Shown here in pieces: positions 55,389 through 64,000 of a stretch of DNA of 64,000 bases. Position numbers and translations under genes: made by a program. Each line of letters begins with the position of its first letter. Positions within the stretch are counted from its first letter, which is position 1. The stretch spans positions 1 to 64,000 of the forward strand of contig NZ_WVHP01000025.1 of assembly GCF_009834765.1 (NCBI RefSeq), read 5' to 3'. Origin of the DNA: Saccharibacter sp. EH611 (GTDB lineage Bacteria; Pseudomonadota; Alphaproteobacteria; Acetobacterales; Acetobacteraceae). Under the pieces are notes generated by a model. The model made no database searches. It was not told the DNA's origin and saw only the letters and a program-made list of their open reading frames with translations.

Positions 55389-56655
55389 GTGGGGGATCAG
55401 AGGCTGAGAATGAATGCTCTTGTGGGAAAGGGCGTGTCGTGTCGGGACAAGAAAGCCCGCATACGCCAAACAAGGACAGGCCGCTTATAAGCGACGAGAG
55501 AAGCCTCTGACACAATAAAATAAGGGAAAGATTGACTGTGCTCTCATGATTGAGCGAGCTACACATAATTCCAATCTACTTATTTTTTCTCATAGTTTTC
55601 CGGTCAATGCAAGTCTTTTGTGCAAGAGATGTTTTTCTAAGGGGGCGAGAGCCTTTTGGGAACGTCAGAGATGAGCATTCTTGCGCCGTATGGGGAGCGT
55701 TCGACACCTCATCTGACCGCCCAATGACCTCAATTGTGCCTCGTTCGTGAAAAGCAATGTCACGTTGCAGGATCAGCGTTCTTGGGCTGATCAGTGGATG
55801 ACAGCCTGACAAGGGGACAAAATGAATTGGAAATCTTTTCCATTCACAGCGAGAGTGGATAGAAGAGTGCAGCGCATGGATGATCTCACAGGCATTTCTT
55901 TAGCGATGAAGGGCGTTATACATGCTCATTCTTCTTCGGTCAGGTGAGGGCGTTTTACTTTGCGGGTGTTTTTGGCCAGCCGGGGTTTTTAGGGAGGGAA
56001 GAGGAATTGTTTCTGTGATGTCCTGAGCATCGGCATGATTGAAGGGAGTTACTTTTAGAAGTTTTTCTCATGAAGGTGATCCATTTCTCGTAATTTTCAA
56101 GGAATAAACAACTATTCATTTTAAAGTGTTAATGATTTATCAGAGGGAGGCAAGACGATGGATTATAAAGTGCTTCAAACGTTTTCAATGAAATCTTTTC
56201 TATGATGTTCGGCACTTCTTCTGATGTGTAAATGTGTCACCATGTTTATAACGATCAATTTCTTAAGCGTGCGACATCTCCATGCTTATGATGAACCAAA
56301 AGGCTTATTTTACAGAAAATATGGTTATGCCTCTTGCCATTATATGGGCGGCATCATCGGTCTGCCGAGTTTTACGTAAAGAGGAGTAACATGCCCGCGT
56401 TCATAGGCTGATGAAGCCATGATTTTGCGATGTATGGCGCTGTTTATTGTCCTATCATAAAGCCCCATCATAAAGAGTAGAGTGCTGACATGTAATCGTT
56501 CAGGGGGCGGACATGTTTTTGAACGGCGCCTACCATTCCCTGTATGAGGGCTGTTGGTCATCGATGATGAGGCAGTGCCGCGAGGCTATGGCTTACATGA
56601 TGGATGTCCGATAGTGAGTCAGTTCGTGCTGCCAAGGCTCTAAGCCGTGAGGTAA
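55389..56655. other. gene-poor right edge of the phage cluster
   Basis: About 1.27 kb with no convincing gene. Short frames near 55.6-55.8 and 56.3-56.6 kb lack start signals and protein-like composition. No tRNA, integrase fragment or clear repeat is seen. It should hold the promoter of the phage block and the host-phage junction, but I cannot place them. Confidence 0.45.
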
Positions 56656-56689
56656 AAGAAAACCCCGGCCCAACAGAGACCGGGGCTTT
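56656..56689 (-). terminator. terminator of the Spy/CpxP-like gene
   Basis: On the minus strand CCCCGG and CCGGGG pair in a hairpin followed by a T-rich run, eight bases after the gene. Confidence 0.85.
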
Positions 56690-56697
56690 GCGCCGTC

Positions 56698-57231
56698 TTA
56701 CGGAACAGATGGAGCTGGAGGCGGCGCATCAGGGTCTTGCCCAGCACGGAGAATAGCCGCAATCTGGTGGTGCAGATCATGGATTTTCTGGCGATTATCA
56801 AAGCCCTGCTGGATTTGCTGTGGGGTAAGCACGCCACGGATAGCCAAGGATACATCAACCATCTTTTCAAGATGAGCACGGTCGCTTTTCTCGATGGCTT
56901 TTTCAAGCTTGTTGATCTGGCTTTTCTTAATATCGCCCGGCTGTTGGAGCAGCTCCATCAGCTGATGATGGGGGTCATTCGCTGGGTTCATCTGCGCAGG
57001 GTCAGGGCGATTTGCTTCTAAGATGGCATGAATCTTTTCTTTCTGGGCCTCAGAAAGCACCACGCCGGGCAGCGCAACCATGAGCGGATGCGGGTGATGA
57101 TGCATCATCGGCCCCGGAGGTGGCGGCGGAGGCCCTACTGGGCCGACCGGAGCCGGCTGCGCCTGTGCCACCCCAACAAGAGCGGCAAGAGAGGCGGAAC
57201 TAATGAGGACAGTGTTTAAGAAGCGTTTCAT
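56698..57231 (-). CDS. Spy/CpxP-like periplasmic protein
   Basis: A 177-residue protein with a signal peptide (cleaved at AQAQ, residue 25). A Pro/His-rich stretch (residues about 28-52) is followed by a helical domain with LSEAQKEKIHAIL and the LTPQQ motif that marks the Spy/CpxP group. Known members are envelope-stress chaperones or adaptors. The His cluster MMHHHPHP could bind metal. AAGGAAAG precedes the ATG. It stands alone with its own terminator and is likely a host gene. Confidence 0.78.
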   Translation of the reverse strand: MKRFLNTVLISSASLAALVGVAQAQPAPVGPVGPPPPPPGPMMHHHPHPLMVALPGVVLSEAQKEKIHAILEANRPDPAQMNPANDPHHQLMELLQQPGDIKKSQINKLEKAIEKSDRAHLEKMVDVSLAIRGVLTPQQIQQGFDNRQKIHDLHHQIAAILRAGQDPDAPPPAPSVP

Positions 57232-57339
57232 AAAGCTCTTTCCTTAATGAAGGTGGAAACCACCGTAAGGAAGACTATCTTTCAAGCCTGTGACATAAAG
57301 ATGATGAATCATTCATCTTTTTAAAGAGGGCAAAGGATT

Positions 57340-57561
57340 TTAAGTAAAATCTAAAACAACATGAATGTCATGCTGTGCGACACAATTCATGAGTGTTCCG
57401 GCTGTTACTTCAGAAGCATCGGTGATGATAAGAAAGCTTTCGCTACTAAGAGAGTTTGCGATGGTTGCGATTTCTGAGGCGTTGTAGGTGCGTGCTGAGA
57501 GTTTTACTCCAGCTCCAGCACGCGTCAGGTTGCAGATGGACGAGTAGGACATTTTACTCAT
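57340..57561 (-). CDS. small paralog with SFLIITDAS motif, copy 1
   Basis: A 73-residue protein. The core SLSSESFLIITDASEVTAG and the end HVVLDFT match the neighbour at 57611 almost residue by residue. No signal peptide. Start 57561 is chosen by matching the paralog. The family is unknown; the pair looks like a tandem duplication. Confidence 0.6.
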   Translation of the reverse strand: MSKMSYSSICNLTRAGAGVKLSARTYNASEIATIANSLSSESFLIITDASEVTAGTLMNCVAQHDIHVVLDFT

Positions 57562-57610
57562 AGAGTATTCTTTCGATGAGATGTTAAAAATGTGTTGTGT
57601 GATGGGAAGG

Positions 57611-57841
57611 TTATGTGAAGTCGATAATAACATTTTTTTTGTGACGTTGTAGAATCGAGGTGAGAGCAATAGAAGCGGACATTTTGGAGGCATCGGTAAT
57701 GATAAGAAAGCTTTCTCTACTAAGAGCGTTTGCGATCATCAGTAAGTCAGCATTTGTGTAATCGAGTGCTGAAATTTTGATTCCGATACTCGGGCGAAAG
57801 CTCAGCACATTTAGGATAGATTGCATAGATTTTTTAGCCAT
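57611..57841 (-). CDS. small paralog with SFLIITDAS motif, copy 2
   Basis: A 76-residue protein with ALSRESFLIITDASKMSAS and ending NVIIDFT. The N-terminus is basic. AGGT lies about 9 bases before the ATG. It is the first of two tandem copies and comes after the zinc-ribbon gene. Alternating strands and helices suggest a small alpha/beta fold. Function unknown. Confidence 0.62.
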   Translation of the reverse strand: MAKKSMQSILNVLSFRPSIGIKISALDYTNADLLMIANALSRESFLIITDASKMSASIALTSILQRHKKNVIIDFT

Positions 57842-57924
57842 TAGATATTACCTTTTAAAGATGAGGAGAGAGGCTATTCTTCTTTAATAAGACTAAATAA
57901 CAGTGCTACTGAGTCTATTATCTG

Positions 57925-58203
57925 TTATATTTTACGTGTACGCCGTCGTTTTAGAGGGTCGCGTATCGCAGCCTCCCATCGTGTGATCCGGCGTTTTTTG
58001 AGAGAACTTCCTCCGCATTCTCTACATCTGAACATATCTTGTGGCGGGAGACACTCAAACGGTAACTTCTGATGATGAAAGAGAATAGCATTACATTCTG
58101 TGCATATGATTTCTTTATAGTTGTAGAGTGGCCATTTTTTCCCTATGGCCTGTAAAAATTCTGTACGCTCTTCATTAGCATGAGGATCGTTTTTATCAGA
58201 CAT
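57925..58203 (-). CDS. small zinc-ribbon protein
   Basis: A 92-residue protein with two CxxC pairs, CTEC and CREC, spaced about 25 residues apart, which should bind zinc. A basic C-terminus (RDPLKRRRTRKI) may contact nucleic acid. Met at 58203 is taken as start; an upstream Met would add 11 residues. It is divergent from the membrane protein gene at 58415. Function unknown. Confidence 0.65.
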   Translation of the reverse strand: MSDKNDPHANEERTEFLQAIGKKWPLYNYKEIICTECNAILFHHQKLPFECLPPQDMFRCRECGGSSLKKRRITRWEAAIRDPLKRRRTRKI

Positions 58204-58414
58204 GATGCCCTCCATAACGTATGACATGGAATTCAAGTCGTATTTTATACAGGGAAAGAGTCTCTATTCTATAAAAAATATTAAAATATCTGTTGTTATG
58301 CGACCGAAAATGACGCGGTGAGGCGACATGGTCATGACTCATCAATATTGTACGCTTTTTCGCAAGAGAATATATTTTTCATGAGCAGGAAGCGCATTGT
58401 GAGGAGGACCTTAT

Positions 58415-58654
58415 ATGATGGTTATGGTCGTTAAGTCGTTTGTAATTTTCTTTCTCATGAATATTGTCGCCATAATGATCTTGCATTATCTTCATCATAA
58501 TCATTCAATTGAAATATTTGAAAGTCGTCGACGAGATCAACAGTCGGCGCGTAATTGTCTGCGGTATTGGCAAGCTGCAAAATGGGCGCTGGGCTGCTGG
58601 GATATAAGAGGAGTACTCCCATGTGTTGTTTCTGTTCGTTCAAATGATATTTAG
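58415..58654 (+). CDS. small membrane protein before the WYL gene
   Basis: A 79-residue protein with one N-terminal hydrophobic segment (about residues 3-25) and a basic, Arg-rich tail. GAGGAGG precedes the ATG by 10 bases. It ends 14 bases before the WYL gene, so the two are likely one operon. No family is recognised. Confidence 0.55.
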   Translation: MMVMVVKSFVIFFLMNIVAIMILHYLHHNHSIEIFESRRRDQQSARNCLRYWQAAKWALGCWDIRGVLPCVVSVRSNDI

Positions 58655-58668
58655 TAAGGGATATTGTG

Positions 58669-59715
58669 ATGACCGATACAAGAAACAGTTTAGATCACGA
58701 TAATAAAGATGGTGAGGTAAGAAAAACGAAGCGGAAGGAGGAGAAGGGACGAAAGGAAGATCTCGAAATGACGATGAGCTTACTGCGAAGAATGGCAAGT
58801 CATCGTGAAGGTTTAACAAAAAGAGATATTATGGTTGGGTTGAACGCAGCAACCCCTCGTACGGCAGAGCGCTGGTTGAGAATTATGAGGAGTGTTTTCC
58901 CACAATTGGAAACGGTCAATGATGAAAAACCCTATAGATGGCGTATTCCTAATGGGATTGATTCATTTATAAACGTACCAACGGATGAAGAACTGGCCGC
59001 CCTCAAAATAGCGGAGAGGCGATTAAAACAAGATGGTCATGCTGATGCGGCTTGGTTGTCGACTTTATATGAAAAAGTAGAATGTCTCTTAAAGAAAAAT
59101 CTTTATACGCGCTTGGCTCCTGATATTAATTCGATTGTTTTTAATACAGGTTATGCAATGCAAGCTGGAGCGCGTCCTACTGCTGATGAAAAAATTCTGA
59201 CGACACTCTGGTACGCGCTTAAGGCGGTGAGCCGTGTCTGTTTTATGTATAGAGGAAAAGAGCGTTGCGTTTCCCCATGGGGGCTTTTAACGGGAAAAAG
59301 CTATTATCTTGTTGGCCCTGTTAAGGGGGAGGAACAGCCGCGTTTGTGGCGATTGGATCGAATGGCGGCTCTTAGAGGGGCGGAGGGTATCGCCCAGGCT
59401 CCGCCGGAGGGCTGGACGATACAGGATTTTGCAGCGCGTTCTTTTGGTGTGTGGCAAGGGAAGCAGCATAGGGTTGGGTTGCGTTTTTCTCCTATTGCAG
59501 CGGGAGATGCGCGTCACTTTCTGTTCCATCCTACTCAGGATAAGGAAGAAAAAGAAGATGGTTCTCTAGATGTACGCTTTCAAGCAAGTGGTTTGAATGA
59601 AATGGCTTATCATTTGTTCACATGGGGGACAGACGTTACGGTCTTTGCACCTGCAGAATTACGCGATTGTCTTGTTGATATGTGTAAGTCTATCGTGATG
59701 AAGTACGAGGGATGA
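58669..59715 (+). CDS. WYL-domain transcriptional regulator
   Basis: A 348-residue protein. A charged N-terminus is followed by a helix-turn-helix (about residues 33-95, GLTKRDIMVGLNAATPRTAE) and a WYL domain (about 180-245) with VSPWGLLTGKSYYLVG and RLDRMAAL. The C-terminal part resembles the WCX extension. Known: WYL regulators often sense small ligands or nucleic acids and are frequent beside phage-defence genes. It converges on the dynamin-like pair, which makes a regulatory link plausible. AAGGGA lies before the start. Confidence 0.82.
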   Translation: MTDTRNSLDHDNKDGEVRKTKRKEEKGRKEDLEMTMSLLRRMASHREGLTKRDIMVGLNAATPRTAERWLRIMRSVFPQLETVNDEKPYRWRIPNGIDSFINVPTDEELAALKIAERRLKQDGHADAAWLSTLYEKVECLLKKNLYTRLAPDINSIVFNTGYAMQAGARPTADEKILTTLWYALKAVSRVCFMYRGKERCVSPWGLLTGKSYYLVGPVKGEEQPRLWRLDRMAALRGAEGIAQAPPEGWTIQDFAARSFGVWQGKQHRVGLRFSPIAAGDARHFLFHPTQDKEEKEDGSLDVRFQASGLNEMAYHLFTWGTDVTVFAPAELRDCLVDMCKSIVMKYEG

Positions 59716-59776
59716 GTAGGCGGGGTTTGTGGTGTTTATTCTGTCGTAATGGGTGCTCAGATGTTGCTTTATGATG

Positions 59777-60022
59777 CTATAAAATAGGCTTATCGATATC
59801 TTTAAGTGCTTCTTTTGTTTTCTTGATATGGAGTAAGTATTTTTTATTGGGTTGTCCGTGAGAATAGGAGGAAACTATACTGTTATGGTCGTGCTCCACA
59901 TAGTGTATTTTTAGAATATGTTGTGTTCGTGTTTGGAGATATGCCAGTTTACGGTCAATAGAAAAAAACGCAGAAACCACAAAGAAACCGTCCCTCTCTT
60001 TGATGAGAGAAGGACGATTCAT
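59777..60022 (-). CDS. small protein downstream of the dynamin pair
   Basis: An 81-residue soluble protein, 24 bases after the 60047 gene on the same strand. It is Lys/His-rich (YLQTRTQHILKIHYVEHDHN). The ribosome site is weak. It may be a third part of the GTPase module or a minor unrelated gene. Confidence 0.45.
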   Translation of the reverse strand: MNRPSLIKERDGFFVVSAFFSIDRKLAYLQTRTQHILKIHYVEHDHNSIVSSYSHGQPNKKYLLHIKKTKEALKDIDKPIL

Positions 60023-60046
60023 AGAGTGTTATCTCTTTGTGAGAGG

Positions 60047-61927
60047 TCAAGAGGCGGTAAAGTCTTTCTCTAAAGCCTCGCCGTGGGCGAGCCAATCTGC
60101 ACAACGGGTGATCTCGTTCTTTTTTTCGTCAAGCTCTTTTTGATGAGTGGTCGCAAGAGCAACAAATTCTTCCCAATAAGGAAAGTTGTTCTTGAGAAAT
60201 TGATCCATCTGCATCTGATGACGGACAGTGCGATACCCATCGCGCAAACAAGACGTAACGTCTTGTTTCCATGATTGGAATTCTTCGGCCTGTTTTGAAG
60301 CACGGTGGTCTTTGTATATGTCCATCCCCGCGCCCGCAACAAGACCTACGAGTGGCATAAAATTCGCGACATGACCGGCCCATTTGGCTTGCTTGGCGGC
60401 GGCTTCTGCAGCTTTTTTGGCAGCTTCCTTGGCGGCCTTTTTGGTGCCCCGTTTGGATGCTTCTTTGGCCGCTTCTTTGGCCGCCGCTTCTGCGGTTTCT
60501 TTGACGGTCCTCGCGGCGGCAGAACCGATGCCTCCAGCCGCACCGCCGGCTGCTGTTCCTTTTCCAAGTCCCAGAAGCTGTTCTAGGGTTGAAAGGATAT
60601 GGTCGTTTTTCATGAAACCTATGAGGCTGTCGAGAGTGTTGTCCCATGCATCATTGCCCAAAGAGCGAGAGATGGCGAAGGTGCCTTCGACGCCAATGTC
60701 TATATTTCCATCCATAGAATATTTATGATAGAGATCTTGAATATCTTGGAATGAGATTTCCTTTATTTTTTGTTTAACATCTTGTCTCAATGGAAGGACT
60801 TCTGTTTTATAAATATTGGTTATTTCCTCATTTAGTTTTTCTCCTGTTTCTCCAAGGCGTCGCGTGAGTGTTTCTTGCAGCGTTTTGGGGGTACTGCTGC
60901 TAATATCGTCAATAAGATGGTTAAAAAGTAATTCGATCTCTTTAAGAGTCCTCTCACTGGCAATTTTTACGTTATCGGGCACTTCTCCGAGGAGAGCCTT
61001 TTCCAGAGAAACATTCCTTTCCGTTTGAGCGTAGTCTTCTTGGAGCTTCTGACTCTGCGTCTTTGCGAAATCAAGAGGTTGGAAGAGAATATCACGGATC
61101 GTGCTTGTCGTGGCTTTGAGGCGAAGGATGTCATATCCGCCTTGATTTTCAACGATGGCATGAATGGCGTTACGCAATGACGCCATATGGGACAGTGCTT
61201 CATATTCTGCCTGATCGCCGTTTAGCCAGTCGTTAATCGGTTTATCATCTGGCGCTGCGGAAACGGCGACGATAGGAAGGGAGGCAGCTTCTTCTGCTGT
61301 TAAGCCTATCAGTTGAGTGAGACGCTCAAGGATGTTGTCTTTTTTTGTTCTGAAGCGTTCTTGATACTCTTCCTCATCGCCGACATCACATTCTTTATCG
61401 AAGCGGCTCAACACAAAGATGGTGCGTGGGAGCATATTCAATTGCCGAAAAAGCCAGTTCAACTCGTCTTTATGGCTGTCTTTAATGGGATTAACGGGGT
61501 CGAGGACGTAGAGTAACACATGGGCTTCACTCACATAGCGACGCGTTTTGTTTTTATAGGCCTCTTTGTCCCCAACGGTATCACGTTTATGGCCATACAG
61601 ACCCGGAGTATCGATGATTTGATAGGTATCATCGGGATTATAAATAGTCACTTCGTTAGAGGACTCCCCAACGCCGATTTTCATATCGTCTTTTGTTTTG
61701 CCAAGCCATGAGGCGACGATAGAGGTCTTTCCGGTAGAAAAGCCGCCAACAAGTGCTACTTTAACGCGTCCATCTTCTCCTTTCCCATCAATACGATCTA
61801 AGAGTGTGCTTAATTTGTGGCGTAGATAAGCAGGCGCGGTAAAACCTAATGTTTCTCCATCGTCAAGAAAGGTTTTAAGTGCGGTAAGGTTCTCTTTAAG
61901 TGTAGAGAGTGTGAGGGTAGAAGTCAT
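60047..61927 (-). CDS. dynamin-like GTPase 2 (LeoA-like)
   Basis: A 626-residue GTPase. P-loop GGFSTGKTS (61-69), DTPG (106-109) and SRFD (174-177) in place of NKxD. The middle and end are long helices; an Ala/Lys-rich stretch (about 455-525) with hydrophobic GLVAGAGMD parts fits a membrane-binding paddle. This is the layout of bacterial dynamin-like proteins such as LeoA. It starts 62 bases after the 61990 gene in the same operon, with AAGGA before the ATG. Bacterial dynamin-like proteins act on membranes, and DynA affects phage release. Confidence 0.75.
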   Translation of the reverse strand: MTSTLTLSTLKENLTALKTFLDDGETLGFTAPAYLRHKLSTLLDRIDGKGEDGRVKVALVGGFSTGKTSIVASWLGKTKDDMKIGVGESSNEVTIYNPDDTYQIIDTPGLYGHKRDTVGDKEAYKNKTRRYVSEAHVLLYVLDPVNPIKDSHKDELNWLFRQLNMLPRTIFVLSRFDKECDVGDEEEYQERFRTKKDNILERLTQLIGLTAEEAASLPIVAVSAAPDDKPINDWLNGDQAEYEALSHMASLRNAIHAIVENQGGYDILRLKATTSTIRDILFQPLDFAKTQSQKLQEDYAQTERNVSLEKALLGEVPDNVKIASERTLKEIELLFNHLIDDISSSTPKTLQETLTRRLGETGEKLNEEITNIYKTEVLPLRQDVKQKIKEISFQDIQDLYHKYSMDGNIDIGVEGTFAISRSLGNDAWDNTLDSLIGFMKNDHILSTLEQLLGLGKGTAAGGAAGGIGSAAARTVKETAEAAAKEAAKEASKRGTKKAAKEAAKKAAEAAAKQAKWAGHVANFMPLVGLVAGAGMDIYKDHRASKQAEEFQSWKQDVTSCLRDGYRTVRHQMQMDQFLKNNFPYWEEFVALATTHQKELDEKKNEITRCADWLAHGEALEKDFTAS

Positions 61928-61989
61928 AGGATGTTCCTTAGGAAAGATCTGAACAAGAGGCGTGAAGTGTTATGGAACGTGTGTCATGT

Positions 61990-63795
61990 TTATGTATTCA
62001 GGGAGAGAGATGTGTTCTTTTTACAAAATGAGGTGAGCTCATCACGAGTATGCGTGAGCGCTTGCTTTGTTTTGTTGACATGGGTTGCAATGGTTTGAAA
62101 CTCTTTTTCCTTTTCGCGACAAAAGGAACAAAGAGGCGTAGAAATCGCATTTAAATTTTCATGAAGCGCTTTGCGTAGTTTGGGACGAATGTCATTGAGG
62201 ATAGCTTCAATAGCGTCTCTTTGCTGTTGTTCTTGATAGGATGAGTCGATGAGTTTTCTCATGCTCCAAAGGCCGCCTACTCCAGCAATAGCAGCTTCCA
62301 CCCAGCCGATAGGCCCTAAACAAAGACCGATAAGAACGCCGGCAATTGTGCCGCCAAGGCCCCATCCATCAATGCCCGAGGCTGTCTTAAAGGCCAGTTC
62401 TTCAGTGAGTTTATCCGTTTGAGGACAGAAGTCTTCTAAGGTCGTGAGTGTGTTTTTCTGCATAATAGAGACGAAGCGTTGGTCGATTCTATGCATTCTT
62501 TTGTAAGAATGTTCGACGAAATGTTCGACTTCGCTCTCTCCCAAACAAGAGAGTTCCTTGAGGGATTCCTTGATGGCGGTCTCTAGCTTTTCTCTAACAG
62601 TGCCATCGAAATCTGACCACATCGCGTCTTTGTGATGGATGTCCATACGCTGACGTACAGCGTTGATAAATGTTTCCTCTAGTCGTGTCGCAAGGCGATT
62701 GCAGTCATGTTGAATGTCAAAAGGAAGCTGGGAATACGCCCAGGCGGCTTCTTTTAAGAGGATGTATGTTTCATCCAATGGGGAGAGGATTCCATCTGCG
62801 GTATGCGTGACGGTATGCTCTGTTTTCTGAACGATCCGAAAAAGTTTAGAGAGATTCGTGTCTATAATGCGTTGATGGCTTTGGGGGAGGATATCGTGTT
62901 CCAAAAGATGAAGGAAATGCTGAAGTCCACTGGCATCAAGAAGCTTTTCTGCAGGGAGTGCGGCGAGAAACTTTTTTTGTTGGCTGAAGAAACGATGCTC
63001 AGCGGGAAAAGGGGCGTTTATTGCGAGGAAGGCAGGCAGAGCAGAGAGCGTGATATGGCCTTCATAAGTGCGTCCAAGCACAGATTTTATATGGTGATCG
63101 GCATCAATCAGGGTGGCCCGCTCTTCATCAGTGACGGTGAGTCCATTGGCTAGCATACGGGGAGATTGGGTACGTTTGTTAAAAATACGATAAATGCGCG
63201 CTTCTTCACGGAGATGGTGTTTTATCTTTTCAAGTGTGCCTTCAATTTCGTTGTGATGTCCATCACGGGTTGTATCGCCGCCGGAGGTTTGCGGCGGCGC
63301 AGCATCGCTGGTGACATAAAAGATGACATGAGCGGACGAAACGGCGCGTTTAATTTCCTCTTGCACAATGTCTTCACGGCCTTCAATACCCGGAACGTCA
63401 AGTAGGGTGAACGCTTGCCCACCAAGAGAGCAGGGGTAGGCTGTTGTTGTGCGCGTGTAGTCGGAGCGCCCGTCGCCAATGGCCGCGCCGATGGGCTGAT
63501 GTTTACGGGTTTGTTGTCCATTTTTGTCAAAGTGAGAACAAAGGGCTTCAATCAGAGTAGACTTGCCAGCATTGGTCTCACCGTAAAAAGCAATAACTAA
63601 TTTATCCCACTCTTGAGCGTTCATCGTTGTGTTGAGCGTCGTTTTTAGGGTGTCCCGAGTTTCGTCGAGAAAGCGGACGCCTTGTCCGACGCTGCCGGGA
63701 TATTCGTGAAGGTCATGACCCCATTCTTGAAAAGAAACAGTATGGAAGCACGCTTCTGCTGCTGCGCAAAACGTTTGTGCTTTGTGATTGGCCAA
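61990..63795 (-). CDS. dynamin-like GTPase 1
   Basis: A 601-residue GTPase with P-loop GETNAGKST (72-80), DVPG (133-136) and FNKR. The helical C-terminal half carries a hydrophobic stretch (GVLIGLCLGPIGWVEAAIAGVGG, about residues 475-497) suited to insertion in a membrane. It starts at TTG 63795 with AGGAG about 8 bases before it. It is the first gene of the pair. Tandem, non-identical dynamin-like genes usually work as hetero-oligomers. Confidence 0.75.
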   Translation of the reverse strand: MANHKAQTFCAAAEACFHTVSFQEWGHDLHEYPGSVGQGVRFLDETRDTLKTTLNTTMNAQEWDKLVIAFYGETNAGKSTLIEALCSHFDKNGQQTRKHQPIGAAIGDGRSDYTRTTTAYPCSLGGQAFTLLDVPGIEGREDIVQEEIKRAVSSAHVIFYVTSDAAPPQTSGGDTTRDGHHNEIEGTLEKIKHHLREEARIYRIFNKRTQSPRMLANGLTVTDEERATLIDADHHIKSVLGRTYEGHITLSALPAFLAINAPFPAEHRFFSQQKKFLAALPAEKLLDASGLQHFLHLLEHDILPQSHQRIIDTNLSKLFRIVQKTEHTVTHTADGILSPLDETYILLKEAAWAYSQLPFDIQHDCNRLATRLEETFINAVRQRMDIHHKDAMWSDFDGTVREKLETAIKESLKELSCLGESEVEHFVEHSYKRMHRIDQRFVSIMQKNTLTTLEDFCPQTDKLTEELAFKTASGIDGWGLGGTIAGVLIGLCLGPIGWVEAAIAGVGGLWSMRKLIDSSYQEQQQRDAIEAILNDIRPKLRKALHENLNAISTPLCSFCREKEKEFQTIATHVNKTKQALTHTRDELTSFCKKNTSLSLNT

Positions 63796-64000
63796 TGTGA
63801 CTTCTCCTGTGAAGGCATCAAAAACGATCGTAGAATAGACTCCTTTCGAGGGAACGATGGGCGTTATTCCACTTATTGCTTCTCTCTCTTTACGGTGGAA
63901 GATTGAGTGACGATTTATAAGATAAAATGTCAGTGCGTCAAAATCGGTCGCATGGGAGTAAATTTTCTCCTATTCGTGTCTTTTGTAAGAAGTATCGTTT
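63796..64000. promoter_or_regulatory. upstream region of the dynamin pair
   Basis: The last 205 bases should contain the promoter of the minus-strand GTPase operon. No operator was recognised. The next gene lies beyond the window. Confidence 0.35.

Noticed and set aside
55576-55812. 78-codon minus-strand frame
   Set aside because: No start signal, no recognisable composition, and it lies in a stretch rich in stops on both strands; too weak to call.
56340-56561. 73-codon minus-strand frame
   Set aside because: Basic, low-quality composition and no ribosome site; no support from neighbours.
60129-60647. Arg/Gln-rich 172-codon frame opposite or within the dynamin-like gene
   Set aside because: Its repeats are the shifted reading of the Ala/Lys-rich region of the GTPase gene.

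Overview
The window looks like part of the chromosome of an alphaproteobacterium, probably an acetic acid bacterium (Acetobacteraceae). This rests on the 23S and 5S rRNA sequences, the gene order of the sulfur-assimilation locus (cysG, DUF2849, nitrite/sulfite reductase, DUF934) and the style of the phage genes. Species cannot be fixed by eye.

Left host flank (1-8.4 kb): the end of an rRNA operon (23S 3' part, 5S, terminator), an SDR dehydrogenase behind a perfect FNR-type palindrome, a frameshifted secreted Sel1-like gene, and a sulfur locus. In the sulfur locus cysK is divergent from a cysteine-free Rrf2 regulator, followed by cysG-DUF2849-cysI-DUF934.

Phage region (about 9-55.3 kb): a contractile-tailed phage morphogenesis cluster, almost all on the minus strand, so it reads from right to left. 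The order is TerS/TerL, portal, a baseplate hub-like gene, DUF2213 protease/scaffold, cement, major capsid, connectors, sheath, tube, tail assembly chaperone (G/GT), tape-measure-like proteins, plug, Dit-like protein, spike, gp25-like wedge, baseplate J, three fiber/fiber-assembly pairs, a collagen-like fiber and lysis genes. The head, DNA-packaging and tail genes look intact. No integrase, repressor or replication gene is visible.

Accessory genes break up this cluster. (a) Plus-strand cassettes of small secreted proteins with two conserved cysteines end against the 3' ends of two tape-measure-like paralogs. (b) Between connectors and sheath lie a Tlde1-like L,D-transpeptidase-fold hydrolase, two paralogous secreted proteins beside it, a nonsense-interrupted GH19-type muralytic gene, and four secreted proteins sharing an LC..E...ET.GY.SLC...WHYRFG motif. 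(c) Five copies, one decayed, encode secreted proteins made of 17-residue G/D repeats ending in a GALMLL-like motif. These accessory proteins read as exclusion or immunity factors, but that is inference.

Right flank (55.3-64 kb): a largely empty stretch, a Spy/CpxP-like periplasmic protein, a tandem pair of small paralogs, a zinc-ribbon protein, a WYL regulator, and two adjacent dynamin-like GTPases that resemble a membrane-acting, possibly defensive, module.

Two hidden expression signals stand out. One is a T8 slippery run with a long open -1 extension in the tail assembly chaperone. The other is an in-frame internal start, with its own ribosome site and an upstream intrinsic-terminator hairpin, inside the DUF2213 protease gene, which would give a separate scaffold protein.
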